Positions 26,551 to 35,142 of a DNA stretch of 64,000 nt are shown here, one piece after another. The notes under the pieces are model-generated. The model was not told where the DNA came from. It searched no databases and worked only from the letters and a program-made list of their open reading frames with translations. Position numbers and translations under genes: made by a program. The stretch is from positions 966,501-1,030,500 of the forward strand of contig NZ_CP018194.1 in NCBI RefSeq assembly GCF_001889545.1, in the 5' to 3' direction. The stretch comes from Granulibacter bethesdensis (GTDB lineage: Bacteria > Pseudomonadota > Alphaproteobacteria > Acetobacterales > Acetobacteraceae). Every line of letters begins with the position of its first letter. The stretch's first letter is position 1.

Positions 26551-29388
26551 TCAGGACAGAGCCTGAGCAACCGCCTTCGCCAATGTTTTGAGACCGTTTT
26601 CGACCCCGCTGGTGAAATGAACCCGCAAGGCGCGGCGTCCACGTTCGGCCAGCACATCAAAATCCCCACGCGCTTGCGCTGCTTTGACAATGCTGAATCC
26701 GTAGCTCTGGCCGGGAACAGGCTGATCCTGCGCATCTTCGGTGGTGATTTGCAGGAACACACCGCTGTTAGGGCCGCCTTTATAAGCCTGTCCGGTAGAG
26801 TGCAGGAAACGCGGACCGAAGCCGAGGCAGGTTGCCACATGCTTCGCGTTCAGGATCTGCGCCCGGATAGCCTGCATTGCGGCTTCATGGGCCTCGGTAT
26901 GCTCGATATAAGCAAGCAGGGCGGCATAATCACCGCTGCTGATCCGGTCGAAATGGATCTTCAGCGCTTCTGCCAGGTTGGCAGGAGTGCCGAATGCTGC
27001 CGCATTGCGCGGATCAGCATAGAGTGCAACGCCATCACCGGTGAAGAACGGCTTTTCTTCAGGCAAAGAGCCAGTTTTTTCAACCGAGGCGGTCAGTTCG
27101 CGGGTCTTGATCTTGCTGGCTTCGACATCTGGCTGATCGAACGGGTTGATGTCGAGGATGGCTCCGGCAACGGCTGTTGCAATTTCCCAGCGGAAGAATT
27201 CCTGCCCGATATGAAGCGTGCTGGGAACGGTCAGACGCGCCACCGGATGCCCGGCTTTTTCCAGAGCCGCCACGAAGGCAGCCTGTTCAGCATCTTCACC
27301 GTCTTTCAGTGCGATATAGGCGAAGAAGCGATCATTGCTGTAAGCGCCGGGGTCGATCCGCGGTTCGTCGGCAACGGGGATCAGCCCCTTGCCCTGCTTG
27401 CCGGTCGATTCCGCCAGAAGCTGTTCCAGCCATGCGCCGATATCGGCAATGCCGGGGGAGGCGATCAGCGTCACCTTGTCCCGCTTGTGTTTGGTCGCTG
27501 CGACGCCGAGAGCAATGCCGAGTTGCAGGCCGGGATTTTGCGCCGGCGGAGCATAGGGCCCGCAGGCATGGACCATCTGAAGCGTCGTCGACAGGAACGC
27601 CGGAATGTCGATGCCGATCGCTGCCGCCGGAACCAGACCGAACTTCGAGAGTACGGAGTAGCGTCCGCCAATGCTCTTCACACCATGGAAAATATGGGCA
27701 AACCCATCCTGACGGGCAACCTCTTCCATATGGGAGCCGGGATCGGTCACTGCGACGAAATGGCTGCCGTTCTTACCGGCCGCTTCATAGAAATACTGCT
27801 TGAAGATATTCGGCTCCAGCGTGCTGCCGGATTTGCTGGAGACGATGAACAGTGTCGTCGGCAATGTCACCGCATCGCGGATTGCCTTCACCTGTGCCGG
27901 ATCGGTGCTGTCCAGCATATGGAAGGTCGGCCAGCCACTGCGCTGCCCGAAAGTCTTGCTCAGCACTTCCGGACCAAGGCTTGAACCGCCCATGCCAAGC
28001 AGCACGACATCGGTATAGCCACCTTCCTGAACATGCTGGGCAAAGCGGGTCAGCGTATCGGCATCAGCCAGTTCCTGTTCGACGATGTGCAGCCAGCCGA
28101 CCCATTTGTCTTCATCAGCATTGGTCCACAAGGTCTTTTCACCACGCCACAGGGCGCGGATCAGACCATCGTGACGCCAGGTTTCGGTTTCGGTCTCGAC
28201 ATCCTTTTTCAGCGTGTCAGAGCCGAAAGAGATGACGCTGCGTGTTGCCTCACCATCGAAAAACTGGGCGCGACGCTGGGCCACGGCACCGTAGAGCTTG
28301 TCGGCATCATCGGCGAAACGCTGCACGCCATCGACCACCAGATCAGTGGTGATCTGATCGAGGGAAATACCCTGTGCGGCAAGGTCATGCAGGGTTTTCT
28401 GCGCAGCTTCCAGATTGTCCTCGATCGTGGTTGCAATTTTGCCGTGATCGCGGGTGGCGTCCATGGTCGCCGGCGGCATGGTATTCACCGTGTTGGCCCC
28501 GATCAGGGTCTCGACATAGAGCGTATCCGGCAGATCCTTGCTCTTGACGCCGGTGGAGGCCCAGAGCAGACGCTGAGGGTTGGCACCTTTGGCTTCCAGT
28601 GCCTTCCAGCGCGGATCGGCGATCAGTTTCTTATAGTGCTGATAAGCCATTTTTGCGTTGGCAATGGCCACCTTGCCTTGCAGGCTGCGCAGCACATCGG
28701 CATCGCCTTCTCCGGCTTTCAGCTTGCGCTCGACTTCTTTGTCGACAGATGCGTCGATGCGGCTGACGAAGAAGCTGGCGACGCTGGCAATGTGAGAGAT
28801 GTCTTTTCCCTTTGCGGCGCGTGCTTCCAGACCCTTGATGTAGGCCCATGCGACCGCATCATAAGCCTGTAGTGAGAATAGCAGCGTGACATTGATATTA
28901 ATGCCATCGGCGATCAGCGTTTCAATGGCGGGTACGCCTGCCTCCGTGCCCGGCACCTTGATCATCAGATTCGGCTTGTCGACGGTCTGCCACAGGCGGC
29001 GGGCCTCATCGATCGTATCCTGGGTCCGCAGGGCCAGATAGGGTGATACTTCGAGGCTGATATAGCCGTCCTGGCCTTTCGTCTGCTCCCACACCGGATA
29101 CAGCTGATCGGCGGCATGGCTGATATCGGTGATCGCCAGCGTTTCATAAAGTGTGGAAATTTCCAGATCGCCGCGCTCAAGCGTTTCCTTCAATTGAGGA
29201 TCGTATTCCTTGCTCTGGCCGATGGCTTTTTCGAAAATGCTGGGGTTGGAAGTGACGCCACGTACACCGTCACGCTCGATCAGCTTCACCAGCTCCCCGC
29301 TTTCCAGCAGGGAGCGGCTGACGAAATCCAGCCATGGCGATTGCCCGTGATCGTTGAGCTGTGCGAGGGGATTCTTGGTTTCGCTCAT
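26551..29388 (-). CDS. tal-pgi: Bifunctional transaldolase / glucose-6-phosphate isomerase (Tal-Pgi fusion)
   Basis: A 945-residue fusion joining two sugar-phosphate enzymes. Residues about 1-370 are a transaldolase TIM barrel: GVTSNPSIF (44-52) and the Schiff-base Lys144 in NLMIKVPGT. Residues about 390-945 are a phosphoglucose isomerase with the SIS-type FIVSSKSGSTLEPN near 515 and GGRYSVLSKFGLVPA. Transaldolase makes fructose 6-phosphate and erythrose 4-phosphate, and the isomerase half converts fructose 6-phosphate to glucose 6-phosphate, so one polypeptide can return carbon to Zwf. The fusion is known in acetic acid bacteria and supports the taxonomic guess. The gene starts four bases after the tkt stop. 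Confidence 0.95.
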   Translation of the reverse strand: MSETKNPLAQLNDHGQSPWLDFVSRSLLESGELVKLIERDGVRGVTSNPSIFEKAIGQSKEYDPQLKETLERGDLEISTLYETLAITDISHAADQLYPVWEQTKGQDGYISLEVSPYLALRTQDTIDEARRLWQTVDKPNLMIKVPGTEAGVPAIETLIADGININVTLLFSLQAYDAVAWAYIKGLEARAAKGKDISHIASVASFFVSRIDASVDKEVERKLKAGEGDADVLRSLQGKVAIANAKMAYQHYKKLIADPRWKALEAKGANPQRLLWASTGVKSKDLPDTLYVETLIGANTVNTMPPATMDATRDHGKIATTIEDNLEAAQKTLHDLAAQGISLDQITTDLVVDGVQRFADDADKLYGAVAQRRAQFFDGEATRSVISFGSDTLKKDVETETETWRHDGLIRALWRGEKTLWTNADEDKWVGWLHIVEQELADADTLTRFAQHVQEGGYTDVVLLGMGGSSLGPEVLSKTFGQRSGWPTFHMLDSTDPAQVKAIRDAVTLPTTLFIVSSKSGSTLEPNIFKQYFYEAAGKNGSHFVAVTDPGSHMEEVARQDGFAHIFHGVKSIGGRYSVLSKFGLVPAAAIGIDIPAFLSTTLQMVHACGPYAPPAQNPGLQLGIALGVAATKHKRDKVTLIASPGIADIGAWLEQLLAESTGKQGKGLIPVADEPRIDPGAYSNDRFFAYIALKDGEDAEQAAFVAALEKAGHPVARLTVPSTLHIGQEFFRWEIATAVAGAILDINPFDQPDVEASKIKTRELTASVEKTGSLPEEKPFFTGDGVALYADPRNAAAFGTPANLAEALKIHFDRISSGDYAALLAYIEHTEAHEAAMQAIRAQILNAKHVATCLGFGPRFLHSTGQAYKGGPNSGVFLQITTEDAQDQPVPGQSYGFSIVKAAQARGDFDVLAERGRRALRVHFTSGVENGLKTLAKAVAQALS

Positions 29389-29392
29389 GATA

Positions 29393-31489
29393 TCACCGTG
29401 CTTTCGCGTGTTTTTTGACCTGCTCGCGTGCGGCTTCGGCCACGGCGTGCGGGGTGAAGCCGAAATGTTTCAGCAGCTCTGCCAGCGGGGCAGAAGCCCC
29501 GAACGTGTGCATGCCGATCACCGTACCTTCGGAACCGGCGTAGCGCTCCCATCCGAATGTGGCACCCTGTTCGATGGTAACGCGGGCCTTGATTGAGGGA
29601 GGCAGGACACTGTCGCGATAAGACTGATCCTGACGCTCAAACAGTTCCCAGCTTGGCAGGGAGACGACGCGGGCTTTGATGCCTTCCTGAGCCAGCGTTT
29701 CATGCGCGGCGATGCAGTGCTGGACCTCGCTGCCGGTCCCGATCAGGATCACGTCGGGGGTGCCATCCGTGTCTGCCAGAATATAGCCGCCACGGGCCAC
29801 GCCGCTGGCAGGCGCATATTTGCTGCGATCCACAGTCGGCAGGGCCTGACGTGACAGGATCAGACAGACGGGCTGATGCTGGAACGGGATCAGAGTGCGC
29901 CATGCTTCTGCGACTTCATTCGCATCGGCGGGGCGGATCACGATGTTGCCAGGAATGGAGCGCAGGCTGATCAGTTGCTCAACCGGCTGATGGGTCGGGC
30001 CATCTTCGCCCACGCCGATGCTGTCATGGGTGAAAATCCAGATCGCCGGGATTTCCATCAGTGATGCCAGGCGGATCGGCGCACGCATATAGTCACTGAA
30101 GATCAGGAAGCCGGAGCCGTAAGGTCGCAGCTTGGACAGCGCCATGCCATTGATCGCGGAACCCATCGCGTGCTCGCGGATACCCCAGTGGAAGTTACGA
30201 CCGAGGCGATTTTCAGCCGAGAAGCTTCCTCCCGCATTATCACCGGCTGTATCCGCAAAAGTCAGCAGCGTGTTGGTGGAAGGGGCGAGGTCCGCCGAAC
30301 CACCCAGCAGCCACGGAATATGTTTGGCAACGGCATTCAGCACCTTGCCGCTGGACTGACGGGTGGCGATGCCTTTTGCGTCGGCTTCGAAAACGGGGAT
30401 GTCCTTATCCCATCCTTCCGGCAGGGTGCGTTTCTCGATCTGGTCGATTTCGGTGGCGAGGTCGGGATATTCGGAGCGGTAGCGGGCAAACAGAGCCTGC
30501 CATTCCTTGTTCAGACGGGCGGAGCGTGCACCGATTCCCTTGGCGAAGGTTTCGTAAACGCCGTCCGGCACCAGGAATTTGGCATCTTCCGGCCAGCCGT
30601 AAAATTTCTTTGTCAGCTTGATTTCTTCATCACCAAGCGGGGAGCCGTGAGCCTCATGCGTATCCTGCTTGTGCGGCGCGCCCCAGCCAATGATGCTGTG
30701 AACCAGAATAAAGGCCGGCTTGCCGGTTTTGGCGTTCCGGATATGGCTGAGCAGCGCATCAAGTTTCGCGGTGTCATTGGCATCGTCCAGAGTGTGGACA
30801 TCCCATCCGTAAGCGGCGAACCGGGCGGCGACATCTTCACCGAAAGCCAGATTGGTGCGTCCCTCGATCGTGATGTGGTTGCTGTCATAAATCCACACCA
30901 GATTGTCGAGCTTGAGATGACCGGCCAGTGAAGCTGCCTCGCCCGAGACACCCTCCATCATGTCGCCATCGCCGCACAGGGCATAGATGTTGTAGTCGAA
31001 CAGGGTATAGCCGGGGCGATTATAGCGGGCGGCGAGATATTTCTCGGCAATGGCCATGCCGACGCTGTTGGCGACACCCTGACCCAGCGGGCCGGTGGTG
31101 GTCTCCACGCCGCTGGTATGGTGATATTCGGGGTGACCCGGTGTCTTGCTGCTCATCTGACGGAACTGCTCGATATCCTGGAGCGTCACCGCTTTCTGAC
31201 CGGATTTATTGTATTTATTATCAACAGCCTCGGTGCCAGTGAGGTGCAGCAGCGCATACAGCAGCATCGATGCATGACCGATGGACAGTACAAAACGGTC
31301 GCGATTCGGCCAGATCGGGTCCGCCGGATCAAAATTCAGGTGATTCTGCCACAGCGTGTAGGCGACGGGAGCCATGGACATTGGCGTCCCCGGATGCCCG
31401 GAATTGGCTTTTTGCACCGCGTCCATCGCCAAAGTGCGGATGGTATTGATTGCAACCGTATCGCGATCGTCGGGGTGGTGCGTGTCCAT
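29393..31489 (-). CDS. tkt: Transketolase
   Basis: Thiamine-diphosphate enzyme that moves two-carbon units between sugar phosphates in the non-oxidative pentose-phosphate path. Length 698. Features: NSGHPGTPMSMAP (29-41), the TPP-binding GDGDMMEG (173-180), HDSIGVGEDGPTHQPVEQL in the middle domain, and a C-terminal domain with a typical SWELFERQ. ATG 31489 is used in preference to the adjacent TTG because AGAGGA lies eight bases upstream. First gene of a six-gene minus-strand operon (tkt, tal-pgi, gnd, zwf, HAD hydrolase, pgl). A 17-base tandem repeat lies about 30 bases upstream. Confidence 0.97.
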   Translation of the reverse strand: MDTHHPDDRDTVAINTIRTLAMDAVQKANSGHPGTPMSMAPVAYTLWQNHLNFDPADPIWPNRDRFVLSIGHASMLLYALLHLTGTEAVDNKYNKSGQKAVTLQDIEQFRQMSSKTPGHPEYHHTSGVETTTGPLGQGVANSVGMAIAEKYLAARYNRPGYTLFDYNIYALCGDGDMMEGVSGEAASLAGHLKLDNLVWIYDSNHITIEGRTNLAFGEDVAARFAAYGWDVHTLDDANDTAKLDALLSHIRNAKTGKPAFILVHSIIGWGAPHKQDTHEAHGSPLGDEEIKLTKKFYGWPEDAKFLVPDGVYETFAKGIGARSARLNKEWQALFARYRSEYPDLATEIDQIEKRTLPEGWDKDIPVFEADAKGIATRQSSGKVLNAVAKHIPWLLGGSADLAPSTNTLLTFADTAGDNAGGSFSAENRLGRNFHWGIREHAMGSAINGMALSKLRPYGSGFLIFSDYMRAPIRLASLMEIPAIWIFTHDSIGVGEDGPTHQPVEQLISLRSIPGNIVIRPADANEVAEAWRTLIPFQHQPVCLILSRQALPTVDRSKYAPASGVARGGYILADTDGTPDVILIGTGSEVQHCIAAHETLAQEGIKARVVSLPSWELFERQDQSYRDSVLPPSIKARVTIEQGATFGWERYAGSEGTVIGMHTFGASAPLAELLKHFGFTPHAVAEAAREQVKKHAKAR

Positions 31490-31519
31490 CAAGGCAATCC
31501 TCTTCCGCGTGATATGTCG

Positions 31520-31553
31520 ATGTCAGGCCAATAGAGATGTCAGGCCAATAGAG
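31520..31553. repeat. Tandem 17-base direct repeat upstream of tkt
   Basis: ATGTCAGGCCAATAGAG occurs twice without a spacer (31520-31536 and 31537-31553), 31 to 64 bases upstream of the tkt ATG. The copies are identical. It could be a slipped-strand duplication or a double regulator site. Confidence 0.85.
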
Positions 31554-31562
31554 CAGAGTAAT

Positions 31563-31579
31563 GCGACCGGGAAGGTCGC
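31563..31579. other. Small hairpin GCGACC-GGGAA-GGTCGC
   Basis: Perfect 6-base-pair stem with a 5-base loop in the tkt leader or upstream region. No associated T-run; function unknown. Confidence 0.4.
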
Positions 31580-31651
31580 AGGTTATCGATCCTTGGCTCC
31601 GGGATGGTCTGGCGGATATCTCTGTAAACGGTCAGGCGCATGGAAGTTTGC

Positions 31652-31677
31652 CCTCCCGGCCCATGATCGCCGGGAGG
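31652..31677 (+). terminator. Strong hairpin, possible terminator on the plus strand
   Basis: CCTCCCGGC and GCCGGGAGG give a perfect 9-base-pair stem with an 8-base loop, followed by CTTTC on the plus strand. No annotated plus-strand gene ends here, so it might end an unrecognised small transcript antisense to the tkt promoter region, or simply fold in the tkt leader. The CCCGGC-loop-GCCGGGA core is shared with the hairpin between tal-pgi and gnd. Confidence 0.45.
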
Positions 31678-31983
31678 CTTTCATGCAGGGCATGTCGTGT
31701 GTCTGGGAGCGTGTCAGCCAGGACCATTATCCGCTAGTTGAAAACCATGTTATTGATGCCCTCCAGTCTCCGAGGCTTGAGACTATCACCTGATACGCCA
31801 TCTGTAACCGCCCTCCTGACAACAAAGCTGTGATGTTGAATTCCGTGATTCTTTCATGGCGTGAGATCTCATTCGGATAGAGCTCGATTCGGGCCTATGA
31901 TCAGGGCAACCATACTGATGACACCACCGCGATATTGGGGCATCAGACAGATCATGCATCCCCTGAATCGGGGGTTTTGCCTT

Positions 31984-32011
31984 AAAACCTTGTTTATAAA
32001 ACCTTGTTTAT
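31984..32011. repeat. Tandem 14-base direct repeat upstream of rpiA
   Basis: AAAACCTTGTTTAT occurs twice head to tail (31984-31997 and 31998-32011), ending 69 bases before the rpiA ATG. AT-rich sequence of this kind would suit a promoter or a regulator site. Confidence 0.85.
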
Positions 32012-32080
32012 TCTGTGCATTGGCAGCGGCTGAGCATCAAAGGCGTTGCATCTGGTAAAACGGTCGAGGGAGCCTGAACG

Positions 32081-32782
32081 ATGGATACGGATGCGCTGAA
32101 GCGCCTGGCGGGAGAAGAGGCGGCAGCTCTTGTTCAGGATGGCATGGTGGTCGGGCTTGGAACCGGATCGACCGCTGCCTGCATGGTGGATGCTCTGATC
32201 CGGCGCGTGGCGCAGGGGCTGAAGATCGTGGGAGTTCCGACCTCGATCCGCACGGCGGAGCAGGCGCAGGCTGGGGGCATTCCTTTGACCGATCTGGGGG
32301 CGCATCCGCGGATCGACCTCACGATTGACGGAGCGGATCAGGTAGAGCGTGGTACCTTGAATCTCATCAAGGGTATGGGTGGCGCCCTGTTAAGGGAAAA
32401 GCTGGTGGCTGCTGCCAGTGATCGGCTGGTCATTATTGTTGATGACCGCAAATTATCCGAAAACCTGTCGCTGCCGGTTCCGGTTGAGGTGGTTCCGTTC
32501 GGCTGGCAGGCGACTGATCTGCGTATTCAGGCGCTCGGTGGCCGTACCGTATTGCGGGGTGGTGCGGATGGCACTCCTTATGTCACGGATAATCACAACT
32601 ACATCCTTGATGTGGATTTCGGAGTGATGGGCGGTTCCGACCCCTCCCGTACACCAGAGGCACTGGATGCGGCGTTGCGGGAGATTGTCGGCGTCGTCGA
32701 GACCGGATTTTTCATCCACCGTGCGGAAACCGTCATTATCGCCGGTGAAGGGGGCGTCACACGCTGGCAGCGTTCGGCCTGA
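32081..32782 (+). CDS. rpiA: Ribose-5-phosphate isomerase A
   Basis: Interconverts ribulose 5-phosphate, the Gnd product, and ribose 5-phosphate. Length 233. Motifs: GLGTGSTA (25-32, phosphate loop), DLTIDGADQVE (about 82-92, with the catalytic region), KGMGGALLREK (about 97-107) and NYILDVDFG. GAGGGAG lies nine bases before the ATG. It diverges from the tkt operon and is followed seven bases later by gntK, so both probably share one transcript. Confidence 0.95.
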   Translation: MDTDALKRLAGEEAAALVQDGMVVGLGTGSTAACMVDALIRRVAQGLKIVGVPTSIRTAEQAQAGGIPLTDLGAHPRIDLTIDGADQVERGTLNLIKGMGGALLREKLVAAASDRLVIIVDDRKLSENLSLPVPVEVVPFGWQATDLRIQALGGRTVLRGGADGTPYVTDNHNYILDVDFGVMGGSDPSRTPEALDAALREIVGVVETGFFIHRAETVIIAGEGGVTRWQRSA

Positions 32783-32788
32783 ATTTTC

Positions 32789-33295
32789 ATGGCAGTCTGT
32801 CGATCCATGCTGCTGGCGGTGATGGGTGTTTCCGGCTCTGGCAAAACCACTATTGCGCAGGTGCTGGCAGGCCGGCTCGGTCTGGTGTTTCAGGATGCTG
32901 ACGCTTTCCATTCTGCAGCCAACATTGCCCGCATGAAAGCGGGCATTGCCCTGACAGAGGCTGATCGTGCGCCATGGCTTGCCGCTATCGCTGCCTGGGC
33001 CAGGAATCAGGCTGAATCCGGGCAAGGGGGTGTGCTGGCCTGCTCCCTGCTGCGTCGGTCCTATCGCGAGCAGGTTCTGTCAGGCGTGCCGGATCAACGA
33101 CTCATCTATCTGCGGGTGAAACCGGATATTGTGAGGGCGCGTCTGGAGCATCGGTCCGGACATTTCATGCCCGCGAGCCTGTTGGACAGCCAGCTTGCGA
33201 CACTGGAGGAACCGGCCGACACGGAGCATGCGCTGACGGTGGATGCCGGTCAGGCTCCTGAAGCCGTTGTGGCGGAGATCATACGCCGGCTGTAA
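32789..33295 (+). CDS. gntK: Gluconokinase
   Basis: Phosphorylates gluconate to 6-phosphogluconate with ATP, feeding Gnd directly. The 168-residue protein carries Walker A GVSGSGKT (13-20), the substrate region DADAFHSAANIARMKAG (about 36-52) with DRAPWL, and the late signature HFMPASLLDSQLATLE of thermoresistant-type gluconokinases. GDxxH-type substrate motif is slightly changed (DADAFH). An alternative ATG at 32807 would remove six residues before the first strand. Strong fit with acetic acid bacteria, which oxidise glucose to gluconate in the periplasm. Confidence 0.93.
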   Translation: MAVCRSMLLAVMGVSGSGKTTIAQVLAGRLGLVFQDADAFHSAANIARMKAGIALTEADRAPWLAAIAAWARNQAESGQGGVLACSLLRRSYREQVLSGVPDQRLIYLRVKPDIVRARLEHRSGHFMPASLLDSQLATLEEPADTEHALTVDAGQAPEAVVAEIIRRL

Positions 33296-33302
33296 CAGAA
33301 GG

Positions 33303-33323
33303 GCGGGGGCGATGTTGCCCCGC
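33303..33323 (+). terminator. Possible terminator hairpin after gntK
   Basis: GCGGGGGC and GCCCCGC pair (one bulged G) around GATGTT, seven bases after the gntK stop. No T-run follows; assignment rests on position and stability. Confidence 0.35.
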
Positions 33324-33386
33324 AGAGTCGTTAAACCTGTTCTGACACATTGGATATTTAAACGGATCCATGAAGGAGGGGGGCTT

Positions 33387-33863
33387 ATGAAGCACCGACA
33401 GTATTGCGTGTTGTCATTGCTGGCTATCGGGGCCTGCGGGCTGGGGGCTGTGTCGGCGCAGGCCGAGCCTCCTCTCGTCAGTGAAGTATGGGCGCGTCCT
33501 TCCATGGGGGCTGGACGTCCGGGTGTTGCCTATCTGACCATCAGAGGGCGCGGAGAGGGGGACAGGGTGGTGTCTTTCTCCACTCCCGTGGCGAGTTCGG
33601 CGGAGTTGCACCGGACCACGATGGAGCATGGCATCATGCATATGGACCAGGTTTCCGGCCTCGATATTCCCGCCAGTGGCACGGTGCGTCTGGCACCCGG
33701 TGGCAATCACATCATGCTGATGGGGCTGAAACAGGGGTTGAAAGTCGGTGACCATTTTCCGCTGACCCTGACATTCCAGCACGCAGGCGAGCAGACGGTC
33801 GATGCTGTCGTCGCGACCGGTGGTAATGGTGCCCATGATCAGCACGCCAAAGATCACCATTAG
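33387..33863 (+). CDS. Periplasmic copper chaperone PCuAC
   Basis: The product is 158 residues. A Sec signal peptide (cleavage after SAQA, about residue 26) leads to a cupredoxin-like domain. The copper ligands fit the family pattern exactly: His75, then Met86 ten residues later, then His108 twenty-one residues later, and Met110 (H-X10-M-X21-H-X-M). Such proteins deliver Cu(I) to the CuA or CuB sites of heme-copper oxidases, often with SCO proteins, and some bind Cu(II) at their His-rich end; here the tail HDQHAKDHH may do so. AGGAGG lies seven bases upstream of the ATG. It sits 15 bases before the nucleoside transporter gene. Confidence 0.93.
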   Translation: MKHRQYCVLSLLAIGACGLGAVSAQAEPPLVSEVWARPSMGAGRPGVAYLTIRGRGEGDRVVSFSTPVASSAELHRTTMEHGIMHMDQVSGLDIPASGTVRLAPGGNHIMLMGLKQGLKVGDHFPLTLTFQHAGEQTVDAVVATGGNGAHDQHAKDHH

Positions 33864-33878
33864 ACAAGGGTGATGCTG

Positions 33879-35138
33879 ATGGCGACATGGCAGGGGCTGC
33901 TGGGTCTGGCGGCATTTCCTCTGATTGCATGGTTGCTGGGAGAACATCGGCACATGCGTGTACCATGGCGTATCGTGGTATCGGCATTTGTACTACAGGG
34001 GGTGTTTGCGCTGCTTCTGCTGCGTATTCCCGGTAGTGCGACCCTGCTGCTGGGATTGAACAGGGTGGCCCTGACCTTGCAGGAGGCGACTGACGCCGGA
34101 ACCGGTTTCATGTTCGGTTATCTGGGTGGTGGTCCGTTGCCGTTTGCGGAAACAACGCCAGGAGCCAGCTTCATTCTGGCTTTCAAGGTGCTGCCGCTGG
34201 TGCTGGTGATCAGCGCTCTGTCCGCTCTGCTGTATTACTGGGGCGTGTTGCAGCTTGTTGCCCGTGTGCTGGCTCTGCTGCTGCGCCGGGTGATGGGGAT
34301 TTCAGGTGCGCTGGCGTTGGCGGCGGCGACCCATATCTATGTCGGAATGATCGAGGCTCCGTTGCTGATCCGCCCTTATCTGGCCGGAATGCAGCGTGGA
34401 GAGCTGTTCGCCGTGATGACCTGCGGCATGGCAGGAATCGCCGGCACAATGATGGTGCTGTATGCCAGCCTGATCGGGCCTGTTCTGCCGGGCGCGCTGG
34501 GACATATTCTCGTGGCGTCGGTGATCAGCACGCCGGCTGCTCTGGGGATGGCCGCGCTGATGGTTCCCTTCGATGCGGCTGATGATCGTGGCAGGGAAAA
34601 AGGGTTGGGGGCGGCACTCTCTGTTGAGCAGGCGCCCGCTGGTGCACTCGATGCGCTGGTCAAGGGAACGCGGGATGGTATCGCGCCCCTGATCGGTATT
34701 CTGACCGTGCTGATCGTTGCGGTGGCTCTGGTGCATCTGGTCAACGACGCCCTGTTCCTCATGCCGGGCTCGCCCAGTTTGCAGGAACTGGCTGCGTGGC
34801 CTTTTCGCCCGTTGATGTGGTTGGCGGGGATTCCATCCGATCAGGTCGGGCCGGCGGCGGGGCTTATGGGACAGAAAACCATCATCAATGAGTTTGTGGC
34901 CTATAATGGGCTGGCCCATCTGCCTGCTGGAACGCTGGATGCGCATGCGCGGCTGATCGTAACCTATGCGCTGTGTGGTTTTGCCAATCTTGGCTCTGCC
35001 GGCATTCTGATTGGCGGTATGGGGGCCATGGTGCCGGAGCGGCGTGCCGAGATCGCAGCACTTGGACTGAGATCCGTGCTGTCCGGAACCTTGGCGACCT
35101 GCATGAGTGGGGCTGTGGCCGGATTGCTTATGGAATAA
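33879..35138 (+). CDS. Concentrative nucleoside transporter (CNT/NupC family)
   Basis: The product is 419 residues with about ten membrane helices. Family signatures are visible: YVGMIEAPLLIRPYLAGM (about 158-175), CGMAGIAGTMMVLYA (about 185-199), GQKTIINEFVAYNGL (about 330-344) and the LCGFANLGSAGILIGG stretch. It should take up nucleosides with protons or sodium across the inner membrane. Three starts are close together: GTG 33870, ATG 33873 and ATG 33879; the last has AAGGG at the best distance. Why it is linked to PCuAC is unclear; co-transcription is likely from the 15-base gap. Confidence 0.88.
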   Translation: MATWQGLLGLAAFPLIAWLLGEHRHMRVPWRIVVSAFVLQGVFALLLLRIPGSATLLLGLNRVALTLQEATDAGTGFMFGYLGGGPLPFAETTPGASFILAFKVLPLVLVISALSALLYYWGVLQLVARVLALLLRRVMGISGALALAAATHIYVGMIEAPLLIRPYLAGMQRGELFAVMTCGMAGIAGTMMVLYASLIGPVLPGALGHILVASVISTPAALGMAALMVPFDAADDRGREKGLGAALSVEQAPAGALDALVKGTRDGIAPLIGILTVLIVAVALVHLVNDALFLMPGSPSLQELAAWPFRPLMWLAGIPSDQVGPAAGLMGQKTIINEFVAYNGLAHLPAGTLDAHARLIVTYALCGFANLGSAGILIGGMGAMVPERRAEIAALGLRSVLSGTLATCMSGAVAGLLME

Positions 35139-35142
35139 GTCA

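Larger units (their letters stand above)
31490..32080. other. 591-base intergenic region between divergent tkt and rpiA
   Basis: I see no convincing protein gene here; the open frames have no good ribosome site and no recognisable sequence. It holds, in order, a 17-base tandem repeat, a small hairpin (31563-31579), a strong hairpin (31652-31677), a weak CCCC/GGGG hairpin followed by TTTT (31960-31978) and a 14-base tandem repeat. It must contain the promoters of two pentose-phosphate operons, and could encode a small RNA; neither can be fixed by eye. Confidence 0.6.

Noticed and set aside
26617-27984. A 455-codon open frame antisense to tal-pgi
   Set aside because: Shadow of the isomerase half; no homology and no start signals.
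31374-31793. Possible gene spanning the tkt start region on the plus strand
   Set aside because: Most of it overlaps the tkt start and the tandem repeat; no ribosome site or recognisable domain.
31490-32080. CRISPR array or repeat locus in the tkt-rpiA intergenic region
   Set aside because: The repeats are two-copy contiguous duplications without spacers, and no cas genes are present.
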